Below are positions 32,788 through 42,880 of a stretch of DNA of 64,000 nt, piece after piece. The position numbers were made by a program, and so were the translations under genes. Each line of letters opens with the position of its first letter. The first letter of the stretch is position 1. The notes beneath the pieces are model-generated. The model worked only from the letters and a program-made list of their open reading frames with translations, ran no database searches and had not been told where the DNA came from. Source of the DNA: an uncultured Flavobacteriaceae bacterium (GTDB lineage: Bacteria > Bacteroidota > Bacteroidia > Flavobacteriales > Flavobacteriaceae); assembly GCA_947488435.1 (NCBI GenBank), contig CANKZG010000001.1, forward strand, positions 1,170,308-1,234,307. The letters are read 5' to 3'.

Positions 32788-32859
32788 TTTTAGTGTTTTT
32801 GGACGGCAAAACTATTAAAATTATTTTTAGGAAGTTGTTAAAGAAGTGTATAAACTATC

Positions 32860-33672
32860 TTAATCTATAGAAACCGGTTTACGAAAACTATAATTTTTAC
32901 CCTGAGTTAACCGTTCCGACGCAATAATCTTTCCATTGGTTGCTTGACTTTCAATATAGTTGGGCATTGCAAGGCCTCGTTTTTTTGCTTCTCTTGTATA
33001 GTGGTGCATTTTTGTAGGGTGGTCTGGATAAACTGCATTGAAAAGTTCGCCCCAATAACGCTCCGTTACAATTGTGGTTAAAATGGAAATACAATCTTCC
33101 AGGTGAATTAGGTTGATCGGATCCCCACCATTGGTAAGCTGGTTTTTCTTCACCAACATGGTAATTGGGTTTCTATCAGGTCCGATAAGACCGCCAAAAC
33201 GTACAATGGTCGTTTGAAAAACGGGGTCGTTTTTAAACAGATTTTCCGATTGTAATAGTTGTTCTCCAGATGCTGTGCTGGGTTTAGGAATGGTATCTTC
33301 TGTGACTAGTCCTTCAATCTTACCGTAGACAGCGGTGCTACTTACAAAAATAATTTTGGCAAGCTTAGATTTTTTGACTTCCTCATACAGAAGTTCCATT
33401 TTCGCTACAAAACTTTCCGTATTGATGCCACGTAATCTTGGCGGAACATTAATGATAAGAATATCAAGAGCTACTAAAAATGCTTTTATTTCACCCTCAA
33501 TTGAAGTAGCGCTTAGCCCAATTTGAAAAGGAATGATGCCATCACCTTTAAGCGTTTCTAATTTTTCTTTGGATGTCGTCGTCCCTTTTACCGTATACCC
33601 TAGATCGATAAAAGCTTTTGCTAGCGGCAAACCCAACCAGCCACAGCCCATAATACCAATAGTTTCTTTCAA
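32860..33672 (-). CDS. NAD(P)-binding SDR-family protein (YeeZ-like)
   Basis: A 270-residue protein with Rossmann start IGIMGCGWLGLPLAKAF, VSSTAVYG in the middle and RFGGLIGPDRNP, the layout of extended-SDR-like YeeZ/YwnB epimerase relatives. The SDR YxxxK lysine is not evident, so catalysis is doubtful. Its start overlaps the stop of the M28 peptidase gene by 4 bp (ATGA type), so the two genes are translationally coupled. Confidence 0.78.
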   Translation of the reverse strand: MKETIGIMGCGWLGLPLAKAFIDLGYTVKGTTTSKEKLETLKGDGIIPFQIGLSATSIEGEIKAFLVALDILIINVPPRLRGINTESFVAKMELLYEEVKKSKLAKIIFVSSTAVYGKIEGLVTEDTIPKPSTASGEQLLQSENLFKNDPVFQTTIVRFGGLIGPDRNPITMLVKKNQLTNGGDPINLIHLEDCISILTTIVTERYWGELFNAVYPDHPTKMHHYTREAKKRGLAMPNYIESQATNGKIIASERLTQGKNYSFRKPVSID

Positions 33673-35951
33673 AATTGTACAGTTTTGGTGACTAAGATAG
33701 CATCATTTAGTACAAAAGGCATGGGAATACTGTTTTTAGGACGTTGTGGAACGGAAAAGTTTTGATTACTGAGTAAGTCGTTCGAAGCTTCATACAAGGT
33801 AAGTTCAAAAGGCTCATCTGGAGATAAGGAAAGCGTTAATTTTGTACTTTCATTATTACTGATATAATGAGTAAGTAACTTAGTTCGTGTTCTGTTTTCT
33901 AAATAATAAGAAGACAATGGAATACCATTAATTTGAGCTGTTTTTATGGGTGATGTCGTATATAATTCTAAGCGCCTTACTTGACGTTGATGTGTAATTT
34001 GAATTGCTAAAGTTCTAGTGTTTCCAACAATGGTGTCTTTAATTTTTTCGACCAAAGGCGCTTGAATATTTTTTAAAGGCGCCTTCGCCATATGGGTAAA
34101 TCCTGTGCCGTATTTGCTGCTAATGGTATTGGAGGAAACCGGATCGGCGTCGATTTTTTCTTGGTTAATAAATTGTTTGTTCCAATCAATTAATACGTTA
34201 TCGTAAGTAGCCCAATGTGCTGTTTTATCATCTGTATTTAGCACATATAGAAGACTACTTGGCTTGGCATTTTCCTCCGAGAACCCTGAGTTAAAATGTG
34301 CTGAAATTACACATATAAAAAAACAAAAAGTAGCTAGGACTATCCATCGGGTTTTTCGATGATAACGACCCAAAATTGGCAGTAATAAAAAGAATATCAG
34401 GGATGTAAATAGCGTACTAGCGATAATCAGCTTTAATCCTAATCCCACAGGAAACATCTTTACAAAAGGTGCAAAAATAAATAAGGCAGGTAATGCCATA
34501 AACACCAGAAGATAGGCACTAGGGTATTTTTGATTGATGCTTATGAGAAACATCCCTAGAAAAGCAAAAACGGGAATAATAAAAAAGCTAGCCCCAGGCA
34601 GTTGTTGCGCAACAAGACCGCAAATAACAAGCCATATTACAAGAGGAGCAACTAAGAGATCAGGGATCGAAGTTTCCCTAAATTTATGATATGCCCAGAA
34701 GCAAACTGCGATCGAGAATAGGGTAAATGCGGCAATATAAGTATGTCCGTTATAGGTAAAACCATGGAGCATATCTTGATATTGTGGATACAACATTTTA
34801 AGAAGTGTCCACCCGTAATATCCTGCTAAACCATTAATTAATAAGATAATGAGTACGGGTAAGAATCCCATTCCAACTCCTTTTAAGGTTAAAGACTTCT
34901 TTCGAAAACCATAAACTAGTAGGCCAATAAATAACAGAATGGAAAGTCCGAACATGGGCCAGATCCATTCAAAAGGATAGGAAACTAATCTGAAAAAGGG
35001 AACATTAAAATAGATATAGTCATTTAGGCTTTTTAGATTAGAGAGATCGGCTTGAGTAAAGTGCGTTAATAAAGGCATTAAGTAACTGCCTTGATGCTTT
35101 AGCGTCTTACGATCAAGTCGAGAGGGATTATCCCGAACCGTATGGTAATCGAAATGATCATCGATAAAAGCAAAATTGAATCCTTCGATGTCTCCATCTT
35201 CTCGGAAAACCGTGAGATCGGTATCATTTGGGAGCATCTTATAAATACTATAGGCCAAGGAATTTGCCACTGGATATTTAGGATGTGCTTTGGTAAATTC
35301 TTTAATAAGCTTTCCATTTCCCCTATTGGTTTCGATAAGCATGTAACCAGGTCCTCCGCTGCCGCGAGCTTCGAAATTAAGAACTAATCCAACTTCTTTG
35401 GCCCAAGGATGGTTGTTAACAAATAAGTCGGCCCCATTAAGTCCTAATTCTTCTGCATCGGTGATGAGGATAATGATATCATTTTTTGAAGCTTCTTTTG
35501 TTGCCAGAAAAGCACGTACACCTTCCAGAATTGTTGCGACACCACTTGCCGCGTCACTAGCTCCCAAAGAAGAGTGTGGACTGCTATCGTAATGACTTAA
35601 TAAGAGCAATGCTTTTCCTGAAGAATCTGTTCCTTTAATGCGAGCAAGAATATTGGAAGCCTTGCTAAAATTTGCCCAATCTCCGGCAGTATATCCTTCT
35701 TGAATTGTAGTTTCAAGGCCTAAGGCATTCAATGCTGAAACAATATAATCTCTGGTTTTTGCATGCCCAGGAAAACCTACACCATGGGGTTGTATCGCTA
35801 TTTTTTCTACATGCTCCATAGCCCGGTCTACAGAGAAAGTAGTTGCATCTGCATTTAGATCTTTGGAATACGAAGGCATCGTTGAACGAAAACTCCAATA
35901 GATAGCCAAAATAATAAGGAGAAAAGTGAGTACAGAAGGAAATTTATTCAT
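33669..35951 (-). CDS. M28 family metallopeptidase with C-terminal membrane domain
   Basis: A 760-residue protein. An N-terminal membrane anchor (VLTFLLIILAIYWSF) precedes an M28 zinc aminopeptidase domain at about 45-300 with all ligands visible: the histidine of LLSHYDSSP, the aspartate of GASDAASG, the glutamates of DAEELG and NFEARG, and the histidine of DYHTVRDNP. About eight membrane helices follow (320-560), then a soluble C-terminal domain of about 190 residues. The layout is that of large membrane-bound M28 peptidases found in Bacteroidota. It probably trims peptides outside the cytoplasmic membrane. Confidence 0.88.
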   Translation of the reverse strand: MNKFPSVLTFLLIILAIYWSFRSTMPSYSKDLNADATTFSVDRAMEHVEKIAIQPHGVGFPGHAKTRDYIVSALNALGLETTIQEGYTAGDWANFSKASNILARIKGTDSSGKALLLLSHYDSSPHSSLGASDAASGVATILEGVRAFLATKEASKNDIIILITDAEELGLNGADLFVNNHPWAKEVGLVLNFEARGSGGPGYMLIETNRGNGKLIKEFTKAHPKYPVANSLAYSIYKMLPNDTDLTVFREDGDIEGFNFAFIDDHFDYHTVRDNPSRLDRKTLKHQGSYLMPLLTHFTQADLSNLKSLNDYIYFNVPFFRLVSYPFEWIWPMFGLSILLFIGLLVYGFRKKSLTLKGVGMGFLPVLIILLINGLAGYYGWTLLKMLYPQYQDMLHGFTYNGHTYIAAFTLFSIAVCFWAYHKFRETSIPDLLVAPLVIWLVICGLVAQQLPGASFFIIPVFAFLGMFLISINQKYPSAYLLVFMALPALFIFAPFVKMFPVGLGLKLIIASTLFTSLIFFLLLPILGRYHRKTRWIVLATFCFFICVISAHFNSGFSEENAKPSSLLYVLNTDDKTAHWATYDNVLIDWNKQFINQEKIDADPVSSNTISSKYGTGFTHMAKAPLKNIQAPLVEKIKDTIVGNTRTLAIQITHQRQVRRLELYTTSPIKTAQINGIPLSSYYLENRTRTKLLTHYISNNESTKLTLSLSPDEPFELTLYEASNDLLSNQNFSVPQRPKNSIPMPFVLNDAILVTKTVQF

Positions 35952-36059
35952 AAAGCTTGGTTGTGGCTTAAAAGTATGAAATTCTTAAGTTTTTGGCATA
36001 ATAATTAAGAAATTCATTAAAATTTACTAACTTTAGTAATTAACCTAAAAGCAAACGAT

Positions 36060-36530
36060 ATGGGAATAAAGAGTTTTAGAGGAGCAAGAGCGAAGGAGGT
36101 TAGTAAAAAAGAATACGATGCGCCAATCCTTGTTGAAGACTACATGACTAGGAAATTAATAACGTTTACTCCGGAGCAATCTATTTTAGAAGTTATGGAA
36201 AAATTTGCGCAATTGCATATTTCCGGAGGACCAGTACTAGATTCAAATGGATTTTTAGTAGGAATTATTTCGGAAGCTGATTGTATGAAGCAAATCTCGG
36301 AGAGTCGTTATTTCAATATGCCCATTCTGGATAAAAGTGTGGAGCGTTATATGACCAAAAATGTGGAAACTATTCCGCATGACATTAGTATTTTTGATGC
36401 AGCAGGTGTTTTTCACAGAGGGAATCGTCGACGACTTCCCGTATTAAAAAATGGAATCCTAGTAGGTCAAATTAGCAGAAAAGATGTTGTAGTTGCTGCC
36501 TTAAAATTAAGTGCTCAGAACTGGAAATAA
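36060..36530 (+). CDS. tandem CBS domain protein
   Basis: A 156-residue protein with two CBS domains: about 25-85 (VEDYMTRKLITFTPEQSI, then ISGGPVLDSNGFLVGIISE) and 95-150 (VERYMTKNVETIPHDISI, RRRLPVLKNGILVGQISRKD). CBS pairs bind adenine nucleotides and usually regulate a partner; none is fused or adjacent here. It is convergent with the zinc-ribbon gene and ends at a hairpin. Confidence 0.88.
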   Translation: MGIKSFRGARAKEVSKKEYDAPILVEDYMTRKLITFTPEQSILEVMEKFAQLHISGGPVLDSNGFLVGIISEADCMKQISESRYFNMPILDKSVERYMTKNVETIPHDISIFDAAGVFHRGNRRRLPVLKNGILVGQISRKDVVVAALKLSAQNWK

Positions 36531-36549
36531 TAACTTTGTTTTAAAACCT

Positions 36550-36584
36550 ATAAGGCATTATCATAAGTAATGGCAATGCCTTAT
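36550..36584. terminator. bidirectional hairpin between convergent genes
   Basis: ATAAGGCATT (36550-36559) and AATGCCTTAT (36575-36584) form a perfect 10-bp stem with a 15-nt loop, 20 nt after the CBS stop and overlapping the last codons of the opposing gene. There is no long T-run on either side, so the strength is uncertain. Confidence 0.5.
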
Positions 36585-36931
36585 TCACGTTTTACAATCA
36601 TATAGTAATCGTTGTCTAAGGGAAGATACCCCAGATCATAAAGAAAGAAATAGGTTGTCCCTTTCTTTGTGGTGTATAAATTGGTAATATACTCGAAATC
36701 GAACCCTTTGTCTAGAAGTCTTGTTTTGGTGGTTTTGGTTTTTCCATCGGTTAAATTAAAACTATCTAAAATGCGGTAATTTTTGCGAAGTCGATTGTTA
36801 ATATTACGCACCAAATTTTTACTATCCTTATTAATTTTATTATTGTAGGAATTGCGACAGTAATCGGAACAGAATTTTTTGTCTACACGTCCAACAATAG
36901 GGTCATTACATTCCAAACAGGCTTTTTCCAT
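36581..36931 (-). CDS. small zinc-ribbon protein (DUF2116-like)
   Basis: A 116-residue protein with an N-terminal four-cysteine ribbon: C5 and C8 (ACLECNDPI), then KKFCSDYCRNSYNN, the pattern of DUF2116-type Zn-ribbons. The remaining 85 residues are basic and aromatic and unassigned. Possibly nucleic-acid or protein binding. It stands alone between the GloA2 operon and the CBS gene. Confidence 0.72.
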   Translation of the reverse strand: MEKACLECNDPIVGRVDKKFCSDYCRNSYNNKINKDSKNLVRNINNRLRKNYRILDSFNLTDGKTKTTKTRLLDKGFDFEYITNLYTTKKGTTYFFLYDLGYLPLDNDYYMIVKRE

Positions 36932-36973
36932 AATAGTATTTTGCTTTTATCTTTTCAAGAAACACCTCGGTCA

Positions 36974-37363
36974 TTAGTTTTCATAAAATTCAATAGGTAA
37001 ATCATCAGGATCAGCGATAAAGGTAAATCGTTTTTTGGTCAGCTCATCTACTCGAATGGGTTCAGCCTCAATTCCAAATTGCTGTAAATGCGCTATGGTT
37101 TCTTCAATATCATCTATTGCAAATGCTAGATGTCGTAAACCACAGGCTTCGGGATGGGATACGCGTTGAGGTGTATCTGGAAATGAGAATAATTCAATAG
37201 TATAATTGTCATTTATAGATAAGTCTAATTTATATGATTTTCGAGCTGCTCGGTAGGTTTCTTTAATCGGAGTAAATCCTAAAATGTGTGTATAAAAATG
37301 CTTGGATTTTTTATAATCCGAACAAATAATTGCAATATGATGTACGCTGCTAATTCTTATCAT
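36974..37363 (-). CDS. gloA2: glyoxalase-like VOC metalloprotein (GloA2 / YaeR)
   Basis: A 129-residue protein that matches the E. coli YaeR pattern across its length: VHHIAIICSDYKKSKHFYTH, YRAARKSYKLDL, YTIELFSFPDTPQRVSHPEA, CGLRHLAFAIDDIEE, KRFTFIADPDDLPIEFYE. This is a VOC-fold metal-binding protein related to glyoxalase I, with metal ligands expected at H9, E57, H79 and E127. Its start overlaps the pentapeptide gene by 4 bp. Confidence 0.88.
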   Translation of the reverse strand: MIRISSVHHIAIICSDYKKSKHFYTHILGFTPIKETYRAARKSYKLDLSINDNYTIELFSFPDTPQRVSHPEACGLRHLAFAIDDIEETIAHLQQFGIEAEPIRVDELTKKRFTFIADPDDLPIEFYEN

Positions 37364-37935
37364 GTCACAATTTGGATTTGATATTCTTGCAGCAACCCAG
37401 ATAGACCAAACATTGAAAATTTAGCATGCTTTAAATGGTTTTCCCCTGGATTAATTTTATAATTAGTAGCCGTTGAAAAATCTGCTTTTTCCAAATTTGT
37501 ATTTTTGAAAATAGCTCGGTTAAGATCGCTACCGTTAAAACTAGCTTCGCAGGCATCTGCTGCAGCGAAATCTACCGCTTCTAAAATACAATTTTTAAAA
37601 AGTGTTTTTCGCAACTTCAGTTGATAAAAAGATGAAAAGTTAAGCACGCAATCGCTAAAGTTGACGGAGAATAAGAAGGTGTCACAATCAAAAAATGAGA
37701 GTCCTAATAGTTTCGACTTACTAAAAAGAGTCTCTTTAAAAATCGTATTTTTCAGGTTGGCATTACTGAGGTTACATTCAATAAACCGGCATTCTAAAAA
37801 CTGCTGATCGGCTAACATACCGTTTTCGAAATTACAGGTGTTAAAAATGCAATTCTCATAGGTAGCCAAAGGTAATTTGATCTCCTTGTAGTTTTTATTT
37901 TCAAATGTTTTATCGGCTATAAATTCTTTATTCAT
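37360..37935 (-). CDS. pentapeptide repeat protein
   Basis: A 191-residue protein made of A(D/N)LxX-type five-residue repeats through most of its length (NANLKNTIFKETLFSKS, KTLFKNCILEAVDFAA, SDLNRAIFKNTNLEKADFS). It should fold as a quadrilateral beta helix. Size and layout resemble Qnr/McbG-type proteins, some of which mimic DNA and protect gyrase, but nothing here proves that. It overlaps the BNR gene by 8 bp and the gloA2 gene by 4 bp, so the three form one operon. Confidence 0.85.
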   Translation of the reverse strand: MNKEFIADKTFENKNYKEIKLPLATYENCIFNTCNFENGMLADQQFLECRFIECNLSNANLKNTIFKETLFSKSKLLGLSFFDCDTFLFSVNFSDCVLNFSSFYQLKLRKTLFKNCILEAVDFAAADACEASFNGSDLNRAIFKNTNLEKADFSTATNYKINPGENHLKHAKFSMFGLSGLLQEYQIQIVT

Positions 37936-40900
37936 CGGTTAAAATTAATGCCGGTAAATTTAAACTTTTATACAGCTCATTATAGGCCTTCATTTCGGTA
38001 TTAATTATTGCATTTCGCTCGTTTTCATAGACGTTCCAATCGGCTAAAAGATCCGCAAAACGATCCTTTGCTCCTTGCGTTAATTTAGGCTCAGCAGTAT
38101 CTATAAAACCCTTTAGATAAAGCAGCTGTGCATTTAACTGATTGTTAAAGTTAATCACATCCTGAAAAGTTTTTTGCTCGGTCTGAATCAGGTTTTCTTC
38201 CCAGCTTGTAATGCGTTTTATCAATGTCGTTCCTTTTTCCAGCAAATCACTTGCAGCATTATTATCCTGAAGTAATTTTCCGTAGGTTTTTAGTTGAGTT
38301 CTAGCCGAACGCATCTGATTTACGGATTGGTGAATATCTTTAACGATGTTTTCCAATTGTTGCAATACTGCCTGCTGAGCACTAAAATCTTCAGATGTTC
38401 CAGCGATTAGAGGATCTTGTACAATAACCGCTTCGGTAGAAACAACATCATCTTCTAAACGTAATTGTAAAGTGTAGGTGCCTGGTCCTACCCTGGAGCC
38501 TCTATAATCGCCAAAAACAAATACTTTATCAATTGCAGGAAGGGAAGTTCTTCTATAGTCCCATGTAAAACGATGATACCCTTTTTTAGAAGGAAGCACA
38601 GCCGGTTTAGCTGGACCTCCAGGCCATGATTTGAATTTTTTTGGTTTGGTATTGGAAATGGTTCTAATAACAGTATCGCCATCTAAAACCTCTAATGTTA
38701 ACGATAAACTATCTACATCTTTCGCTAAGTAGTAATCAAAAGTCACTCCTTGTTTTGGATTTTGTCCCAATCCCGGAACAGGTTTTTCGGAGCTTCCTCC
38801 AAAAATACGATAGGTGTTTTTAGGCGTAAATAACTGCAATTTATCCTGAGGTTCTGGACCATGCTGTATTGCTGCAATATCATCAAGAATCCAAAAAGAA
38901 CGCCCAGCTGTTGCTACTACCAAATCATTATCCCAAATAGTAAGATCATTTATAGGAACTACAGGAAGATTTAACTGAAAGGGTTGCCAATTTTGTCCAT
39001 CGTTCCATGAAACAAACAAGCCTGTTTCGGTACCAGCATAAAGAAGCCCTTTTCGCTTTGGATCTTCTCGAACAACACGCACAAAAGTATGTGCTCCGGT
39101 AATACCATTGGTAATACTTATCCAAGTAGCACCATAGTCTGACGTTTTAAAAATATAAGGCTTTAGATCCATGCTTTTATACCGCATCACAGCGATATAG
39201 GCGGTTGCCGGATCGTGAGGAGAAACTTCGATACTATTAATGATTCCTTCTGGTAAATTTGTTGGGGTTACATTGGTCCAATTTTCACCCCCATTTTTTG
39301 TAATATGTACCAAACCGTCGTCACTACCTGCCCAAAGCACCCCTTCTTCATGAGGAGATTCCGTGAGATACATCAGGGTGTGATAGTTTTCTCCACCAGC
39401 TGCTTCATTAGTGAAAGGTCCTCCACCTGGGCCTTGTTGTGTTTTAATATTCCGCGTTAAATCTGGGCTTATTACCTCCCAATTTTCACCCCCATCAGTT
39501 GTTTTAAATACCACATTTCCGGCATGATAAATTGTTTTGCGGTTGTGCGGAGAACTGATGATAGGCGCATTCCAGTTGTAGCGAAATTTAAAATTTTCAG
39601 GAGCATTTCCGAGAGAAAGCTCAGGGTATTCATTGATAATTTTTTCGGTACGGGAAGCTTTCATCCATCGTTCAATAATACCTTGATAACAACCTCCATA
39701 AACGACCTCCGGATTATCAGGATCAAAGGCTAAGTACGCGCTTTCACAGCCAGCAACAGAATGCCAATCTTTCCAATCAATACCTTGATCGTTCGTTCTA
39801 CTTGCGATCGCAATTGCAGAATTATCTTGCTGTCCCCCATAAACATTATAGGGCACAAGGTGATCCGTAATTACACGGTAAAATTGCGATGTGGGTTGGT
39901 TTCTTTGCGTGCTCCAGCTTTTTCCACGATTGTTCGAAATATTAGCCCCCCCATCATTGGAGTTGATCATTTTGGTGTTATCATGCGGATTAATCCATAA
40001 GTGATGATTATCTCCATGTGGTGTTGCAAGCGGACTGAAAGACTTTCCACCATCTATAGATTTTAACATGGGTGCATTCAATACATATACTAAATTTTCA
40101 TCCTGAGGATCGGCAAATATTTCCATATAATACCAGGAACGGGCGATTGCAATTCTATTTCCATTGACCTGTTTCCAAGTTTTTCCTGCATTGTCCGATC
40201 GATAAACCCCTCCTTTTTTTCCTTTAGCCTCAATGACGGCAAAAACACGTTCCGAATTTGCTCGAGAAACTGAAATCCCTGCTTTTCCGAAAGTATCAGG
40301 AAGACCATCTTTCATGGGTTTCCATGTTGTCCCACCATCTGTAGATTTGTACAAAGCAGAATGCTTTCCTCCTGACTCTATTTTCCAAGGAAATCTTTGG
40401 TGTTGCCATAGGGCAGCGTACAAAATCTGTGGATTATTCATGTCCATTGAAAGCGATGAAGCTCCCGTAATGTCATTTACGTACAGTACTTTTGTCCAAT
40501 TAAGACCTCCATCCGTTGATCGGTAAATGCCACGATCTGAGGAAGGACCATATTGTGCTCCCTGAGCTGCAACAAAAATGATTTCTGGATTGGTAGGATC
40601 AATGATAACATCCGAAATATGACGGGTGTAATCCAATCCCATATGTTTCCAGGTTTTTCCCGCATCGGTAGATTTATAAACACCGTCGCCCATCGAAGTC
40701 ATAACTCCACGTGCGGCATGTTCTCCCATTCCTGCGATCACAATGTTTGGATTACTCTCCGAAACAGCTAAGGCGCCTACTGTACCGGTTTTTAAAAACC
40801 CATCGGAAATATTTTTCCACTGAATACCGTCATCTGTCGTTTTCCAAATACCTCCTCCGGTAGAACCCATATAGTAGGTCATAGGTTGGCCTACTGCCCC

Positions 40901-41077
40901 TGTAGAAGCTACACTTCTGCCGCCTCGGAAAGGACCGATATTACGCCATTTTAATTCATGAAACAGCGAATCCTGAAGTATAACAAGATCATTTTTAACA
41001 CTTTTTTTCCTTCGTTGAGCTATACTATCTAGAGGAATAAAGATTAACGCAAGAAATACATAATAAAGAGGTTTCAT
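37928..41077 (-). CDS. secreted VPS10/BNR beta-propeller protein
   Basis: A 1049-residue protein with signal peptide (YYVFLALIFIPLDSIA) and at least ten BNR/sortilin-type Asp-box units (STDGGLNWTKV, STDAGKTWKHM, SDNAGKTWKQV, TTDGGENWEVI, KNGGENWTNVTP), giving two large propellers. After about residue 760 come Ig-like and helical segments (QQAVLQQLENIVKDIHQ). Similar large secreted proteins are common in Bacteroidota and are annotated as glycosyl-hydrolase-like without proven catalysis. It is the first gene of a three-gene overlapping operon. Confidence 0.87.
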   Translation of the reverse strand: MKPLYYVFLALIFIPLDSIAQRRKKSVKNDLVILQDSLFHELKWRNIGPFRGGRSVASTGAVGQPMTYYMGSTGGGIWKTTDDGIQWKNISDGFLKTGTVGALAVSESNPNIVIAGMGEHAARGVMTSMGDGVYKSTDAGKTWKHMGLDYTRHISDVIIDPTNPEIIFVAAQGAQYGPSSDRGIYRSTDGGLNWTKVLYVNDITGASSLSMDMNNPQILYAALWQHQRFPWKIESGGKHSALYKSTDGGTTWKPMKDGLPDTFGKAGISVSRANSERVFAVIEAKGKKGGVYRSDNAGKTWKQVNGNRIAIARSWYYMEIFADPQDENLVYVLNAPMLKSIDGGKSFSPLATPHGDNHHLWINPHDNTKMINSNDGGANISNNRGKSWSTQRNQPTSQFYRVITDHLVPYNVYGGQQDNSAIAIASRTNDQGIDWKDWHSVAGCESAYLAFDPDNPEVVYGGCYQGIIERWMKASRTEKIINEYPELSLGNAPENFKFRYNWNAPIISSPHNRKTIYHAGNVVFKTTDGGENWEVISPDLTRNIKTQQGPGGGPFTNEAAGGENYHTLMYLTESPHEEGVLWAGSDDGLVHITKNGGENWTNVTPTNLPEGIINSIEVSPHDPATAYIAVMRYKSMDLKPYIFKTSDYGATWISITNGITGAHTFVRVVREDPKRKGLLYAGTETGLFVSWNDGQNWQPFQLNLPVVPINDLTIWDNDLVVATAGRSFWILDDIAAIQHGPEPQDKLQLFTPKNTYRIFGGSSEKPVPGLGQNPKQGVTFDYYLAKDVDSLSLTLEVLDGDTVIRTISNTKPKKFKSWPGGPAKPAVLPSKKGYHRFTWDYRRTSLPAIDKVFVFGDYRGSRVGPGTYTLQLRLEDDVVSTEAVIVQDPLIAGTSEDFSAQQAVLQQLENIVKDIHQSVNQMRSARTQLKTYGKLLQDNNAASDLLEKGTTLIKRITSWEENLIQTEQKTFQDVINFNNQLNAQLLYLKGFIDTAEPKLTQGAKDRFADLLADWNVYENERNAIINTEMKAYNELYKSLNLPALILTDE

Positions 41078-41212
41078 AGGATGGTTATTTTATGAATAGG
41101 TAAGGTAAGGATAAATATGAAAATGATACTAATAAGGAAATATGAGAAAATAGAGAAGAAATAAAAAGATCTATTTATATTTAAAACGTAAAACCCCCTG
41201 ACTAACTAAATA

Positions 41213-41446
41213 ATGACAATCTATATTGCAACGTATAAGGCCAAGCATAAAATTATTCAAATCGAAGAGCATTCCTGTTTCACTTGGAAACAAGAAAGTG
41301 GAGAAGTCGATGTAGAAATGGTAAAAGGAAAGATAGTTCGCGAGTCTTCGGTTCATTTTTTTAGACTAGTGGCTGGAACTAATTATGTGGTTGATTTGAA
41401 TGACATCACCGTAGAAATTCTCAAAACAGAACCTTTTAAAGGCTAA
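41213..41446 (+). CDS. small hypothetical protein
   Basis: A 77-residue protein of beta character (IYIATYKAKHKIIQIEEHSC, HFFRLVAGTNYVVDLNDITV) with no signal or membrane segment. It lies 52 nt upstream of and in line with the DoxX gene. Overlapping reverse-strand frames look worse. The function is unknown. Confidence 0.5.
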   Translation: MTIYIATYKAKHKIIQIEEHSCFTWKQESGEVDVEMVKGKIVRESSVHFFRLVAGTNYVVDLNDITVEILKTEPFKG

Positions 41447-41498
41447 TTTAAAAAATAACAATTCTGGATTAACACTATAAAAATCTAAATAAAGATCA

Positions 41499-41921
41499 AT
41501 GGAAGTATCTAAAAACAGAATAGCTGCAGTTTTAATTTTACGTTTGGTTTTAGGTTTTATTTTTTTAATGCAAGGGTACGGGAAAGTGTTTACCATGGGC
41601 GTGGAAAACGTATATAACTCTTCATTTTTTCTAGAAACTTATCAGGACTTACTTCCGAACTTTATTACATATGCGACTGCGTATTTCACCTCATATGTAG
41701 AATTGGTAGGGGGACTTTTATTGGTTTTAGGTTTTAAACGAGATTATGCCTTATATGGTTTAGGACTTGTTTTGGTAGTAGTAACATTTGGTCACGGATT
41801 AGCATCCCCAATTTGGGATTTATCGCATGTCCTTTTTCGGTTAATACCAATGGCTACCCTATTAATACTTCCCCAACAATGGGATCGTATTTCGTTAGAC
41901 GCCTTGCTATCTAAAAATTGA
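41499..41921 (+). CDS. DoxX family membrane protein
   Basis: A 140-residue protein with four membrane helices and the DoxX signature LILRLVLGFIFLMQGYGKVF, then SYVELVGGLLLVLGF. DoxX proteins are quinone- or thiol-linked inner-membrane proteins. It is convergent with the DUF1080 gene, 16 nt away. Confidence 0.88.
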   Translation: MEVSKNRIAAVLILRLVLGFIFLMQGYGKVFTMGVENVYNSSFFLETYQDLLPNFITYATAYFTSYVELVGGLLLVLGFKRDYALYGLGLVLVVVTFGHGLASPIWDLSHVLFRLIPMATLLILPQQWDRISLDALLSKN

Positions 41922-41937
41922 TAAAACCGAGTAATAA

Positions 41938-42870
41938 TTATTTTTTTGCAGGAGTTACAGTGATATTCCGAAATGCTATTGGGCCGTGATCTCCTTGAAT
42001 TAAAAAAGGCCCAGGTTCTCCTTCTCTACTGTTGATGGCTCCTCCCGTAATTCCAGGGATTATTTGATCGCTAATGATTTTCTTTCCATTAGCAACAATA
42101 GTAACTCTGCTCCCGATAAGAGTAATATCATAGGTTTGCCATTCTCCAGCCTTTTTAGCGGCCATTTCATTTGGCGTAAGAAAGCCATAAACACCTCCAA
42201 AAAGTACACTAGATGGTTCCTCTCCAAAATTATCAAGAATTTGAACTTCGTACCTCCCTCTTAGATAAATACCACTATTGCTTCCTTTGGGGTATCGGAA
42301 TTCTATATGAAGTTTAAAATTGTCAAAAGCAGCATCACTCAGTAGGTTAGCACCTGATTTAGGACTTGTTAAAATACCATTTTCTACAATCCACTGATTG
42401 TCTCCTGTAGCATGCCATCCAGTTAAATCTTTTCCGTTAAATAAGGAAATTGGTTCACCCCATGTAATATTTTCGGAATGCGGTAATTTTGGAGCACGAG
42501 TAGCGACCCAAGAATGCGTTTTTCCATCGGTATACACCATAGTACCTTCCAAACGATTGCCTACCATTCCTCCTTCAAAAACCATATCTTGTCCTTCTGG
42601 CTCCCATTGTCGGGGAATGGAAAAGTTAAACCTACCATCCTTAAGTTTCACTTCACTAATAGGACGTGCACTTCCAAAGGCATAGACAAATCTGCCAATA
42701 AGTGTATTGTACCCTGAATGACTAATTTCTAACCAAGACGGAAGTTCTTCCCCTGACTGAGAAATTACCATATCCCAACGTCCTTCAATTGGATTTTTTT
42801 CTTGACTATAACTTATACCGAAGAAAAGAATAGTAAAAAGTGCACTGTAGATTTTGAATTGAATTTTCAT
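41938..42870 (-). CDS. secreted DUF1080 (3-keto-disaccharide hydrolase-type) protein
   Basis: A 310-residue protein with signal peptide (FKIYSALFTILFFGISYS), an N-terminal lipocalin-like beta region (about 25-125) and a C-terminal DUF1080 concanavalin-like domain (about 140-308: ISLFNGKDLTGWHATG, FRYPKGSNSGIYLRGRYEVQ, then EWQTYDITLIG). DUF1080 members include hydrolases of 3-keto-glucosides. A 20-bp palindrome lies just upstream of the start. Confidence 0.88.
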   Translation of the reverse strand: MKIQFKIYSALFTILFFGISYSQEKNPIEGRWDMVISQSGEELPSWLEISHSGYNTLIGRFVYAFGSARPISEVKLKDGRFNFSIPRQWEPEGQDMVFEGGMVGNRLEGTMVYTDGKTHSWVATRAPKLPHSENITWGEPISLFNGKDLTGWHATGDNQWIVENGILTSPKSGANLLSDAAFDNFKLHIEFRYPKGSNSGIYLRGRYEVQILDNFGEEPSSVLFGGVYGFLTPNEMAAKKAGEWQTYDITLIGSRVTIVANGKKIISDQIIPGITGGAINSREGEPGPFLIQGDHGPIAFRNITVTPAKK

Positions 42871-42880
42871 GCTTCGAAGA